From positions 1-6,659 of the forward strand of contig JAHFUF010000294.1 of the NCBI GenBank assembly GCA_023265235.1: a DNA stretch of 6,659 bases, read 5' to 3'. This stretch comes from Blastocatellia bacterium. Lineage in GTDB: Bacteria; Acidobacteriota; Blastocatellia; Chloracidobacteriales; JADJPF01. A program made the position numbers and the translations under genes. The stretch's first letter is position 1. Each line of letters opens with the position of its first letter. Shown here in pieces: positions 5,911-6,659 of this stretch. The notes under the pieces are model-generated. The model had not been told where the DNA came from and ran no database searches. It worked only from the letters and a program-made list of their open reading frames with translations.

Positions 5911-6053
5911 ATTCACTACCTCTGACTCGCCAAATAGACCTGTTAGAACCGATGGGCCGAAGTTTGAGCAGAGTGTAAAAAGGACGTGCAACGTCGTAGG
6001 CCGGCAACACCCGCTCTGCTACAGACGTTTCGCGAGTCAGAGTGTAGATGAAT
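5911..6053 (+). other. 143-nt structured inverted-repeat element between sigma and anti-sigma genes (unclassified RNA or small insert)
   Basis: The ends of this element are complementary over 20 bp. ATTCA (5911-5915) pairs with TGAAT (6049-6053), CTAC (5916-5919) with GTAG (6044-6047), and CTCTGACTCGC (5920-5930) with GCGAGTCAGAG (6032-6042). Only A6048 and T6043 are unpaired. Inside are a 7-bp stem AGCAGAG/CTCTGCT (5967-5973 with 6014-6020), a small hairpin GACGT-gca-ACGTC (5983-5995), and CAAA/TTTG (5931-5934 with 5963-5966). ACGTC at 5991-5995 could instead pair with GACGT at 6024-6028. G+C is 73 of 143 (51 percent), against 18 of 66 in the preceding stretch 5845-5910. An open frame starting with GTG at 5885 runs through it but gives no recognisable protein. 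The element would be in the sigma/anti-sigma transcript, ending 15 nt before the anti-sigma ATG. I do not recognise it as a known riboswitch, ribozyme or insertion family. Confidence 0.6.
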
Positions 6054-6068
6054 TTTTAGCGAGTTATT

Positions 6069-6659
6069 ATGAATTGCTCATATTTGCGACAAAATGCTTC
6101 CTTTTATGTCGATCGTCAGCTTAGTCCTGAGCAAAACCAGGCAGTTTTCCTACACTTAAATTCTTGTACAACTTGTTTTGATCATGTTGACGAGCTTAGA
6201 CAAACAACACAGCTATTACAGGGGCTTAGAAATGTGGCACCTCCCCTTGATTTAGCTAAAACCATAGTGGTTCAACTTAACGCCGCACATGCTTGTAAAC
6301 CAGCCAAACCTAGCCTTAAGTATTGGTTAGCTAGTACGTTTTTTTATAATCGTCCACAATATGTTTCTTATGCTGCTAGTTTTGTGCTTACTTGTTTACT
6401 TTTTACTTCTGTAATTCATAGCTTTAAGCCTGGTTTAATAACTGATCTTCGTGGTACTGTTACAGTTATTTTTGGTAATGAAGAAACACTTTATTTACCT
6501 TCACCACCAATCTTTGACACTTTAGCTAGTGTTGAAGCTTCTAAAGCTTTGGACGATTTAGCAAAAGCACAGGTCTTATCCCAAGAACAAGACCTCTTTT
6601 TAGTTGCTGATGTTTCCTCTAAAGGAAAAGCTAAACTAGTGCAAATCGTAGATTCTCCT
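6069..6659 (+). CDS. Zinc-finger anti-sigma factor, membrane-anchored (partial, 3' end beyond window)
   Basis: The frame is open from ATG 6069 to the window edge, giving 197 residues with no stop. An in-frame TAG at 6057-6059 and the lack of any start codon between it and 6069 fix the start. The N-terminal domain is a typical anti-sigma zinc-finger (ZAS/zf-HC2) module: C3, then H29, C33 and C36 in the Hx3Cx2C pattern 'HLNSCTTC', flanked by 'FYVDRQLSPEQNQAVFLHL' and 'VDELRQTTQLLQGL'. A single membrane helix follows at about residues 99-118 (VSYAASFVLTCLLFTSVIHS). The remainder, to residue 197 and beyond, is probably extracytoplasmic and ends mid-domain at 'VADVSSKGKAKLVQIVDSP'. It should bind and hold the upstream ECF sigma factor at the inner membrane until a signal releases it. 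The zinc cysteines could make it redox-sensitive, which is inference. The ribosome binding site is poor (GCGAG, 6059-6063). Confidence 0.88.
   Translation, partial: MNCSYLRQNASFYVDRQLSPEQNQAVFLHLNSCTTCFDHVDELRQTTQLLQGLRNVAPPLDLAKTIVVQLNAAHACKPAKPSLKYWLASTFFYNRPQYVSYAASFVLTCLLFTSVIHSFKPGLITDLRGTVTVIFGNEETLYLPSPPIFDTLASVEASKALDDLAKAQVLSQEQDLFLVADVSSKGKAKLVQIVDSP

Noticed and set aside
5911..6053. Known riboswitch or ribozyme (cobalamin, c-di-GMP, HDV-like, hammerhead, twister) within the structured element
   Set aside because: I looked for the hallmark conserved segments of these classes. Short resemblances such as GGCCGGCAAC at 5999-6008 or CCCGCTCTG at 6010-6018 are not accompanied by the rest of the required motifs.
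5885..6124. 79-codon + strand open frame starting with GTG between the sigma and anti-sigma genes
   Set aside because: Its start codon lies in a palindrome, it runs through the inverted-repeat element, it overlaps the real anti-sigma gene in another frame, and its product resembles no protein family.

Overview
The window is AT-rich bacterial DNA that appears chromosomal. Three things point to an AT-rich member of the Acidobacteriota (Blastocatellia-like), with Planctomycetota or Verrucomicrobiota as alternatives: an adjacent DUF1549/DUF1553 and DUF1501 pair, an ECF sigma / zinc-binding anti-sigma pair, and a stray Uma2-family nuclease. The taxonomic call is inference from gene families and composition only.

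Layout. Positions 1-830 (+ strand) hold the last 49 codons of a DUF547-type protein, followed 5 nt later by a small family-2 glycosyltransferase of the TIGR04283 type, a family associated with arsenosugar biosynthesis. Converging on it is a Uma2-family PD-(D/E)xK protein (873-1445, - strand). A 27-bp near-perfect palindrome separates that gene from a two-gene - strand operon. The operon runs from a Tat-exported DUF1501 protein (3463-4854) to a membrane-anchored or exported DUF1549/DUF1553 protein with a single CxxCH motif (1516-3447).

A 333-nt divergent intergenic region (4855-5187) lies between that operon and an ECF sigma factor gene (5188-5844, + strand). It contains a strikingly canonical sigma-E-type promoter (GGAACTT, 16-nt spacer, TCTAA) aimed at the sigma gene, which implies autoregulation. 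The spacer carries a T10 tract. Downstream of the predicted transcript start is a 20-bp direct repeat with a 23-bp period. The window ends inside a zinc-finger anti-sigma factor gene (6069 to the edge), whose 197 visible residues include an Hx3Cx2C motif and one transmembrane segment.

The most unusual part is the 224-nt gap between the sigma and anti-sigma genes. It holds a 17-bp palindrome and then a 143-nt element (5911-6053) closed by a 20-bp complementary stem with two single-base bulges. Smaller hairpins and a possible pair of alternative pairings lie inside it. Its G+C is 51 percent, against 27 percent in the 66 nt just upstream. It may be a structured regulatory RNA in the sigma/anti-sigma mRNA or a small inserted palindromic element; I could not match it to a known RNA class.
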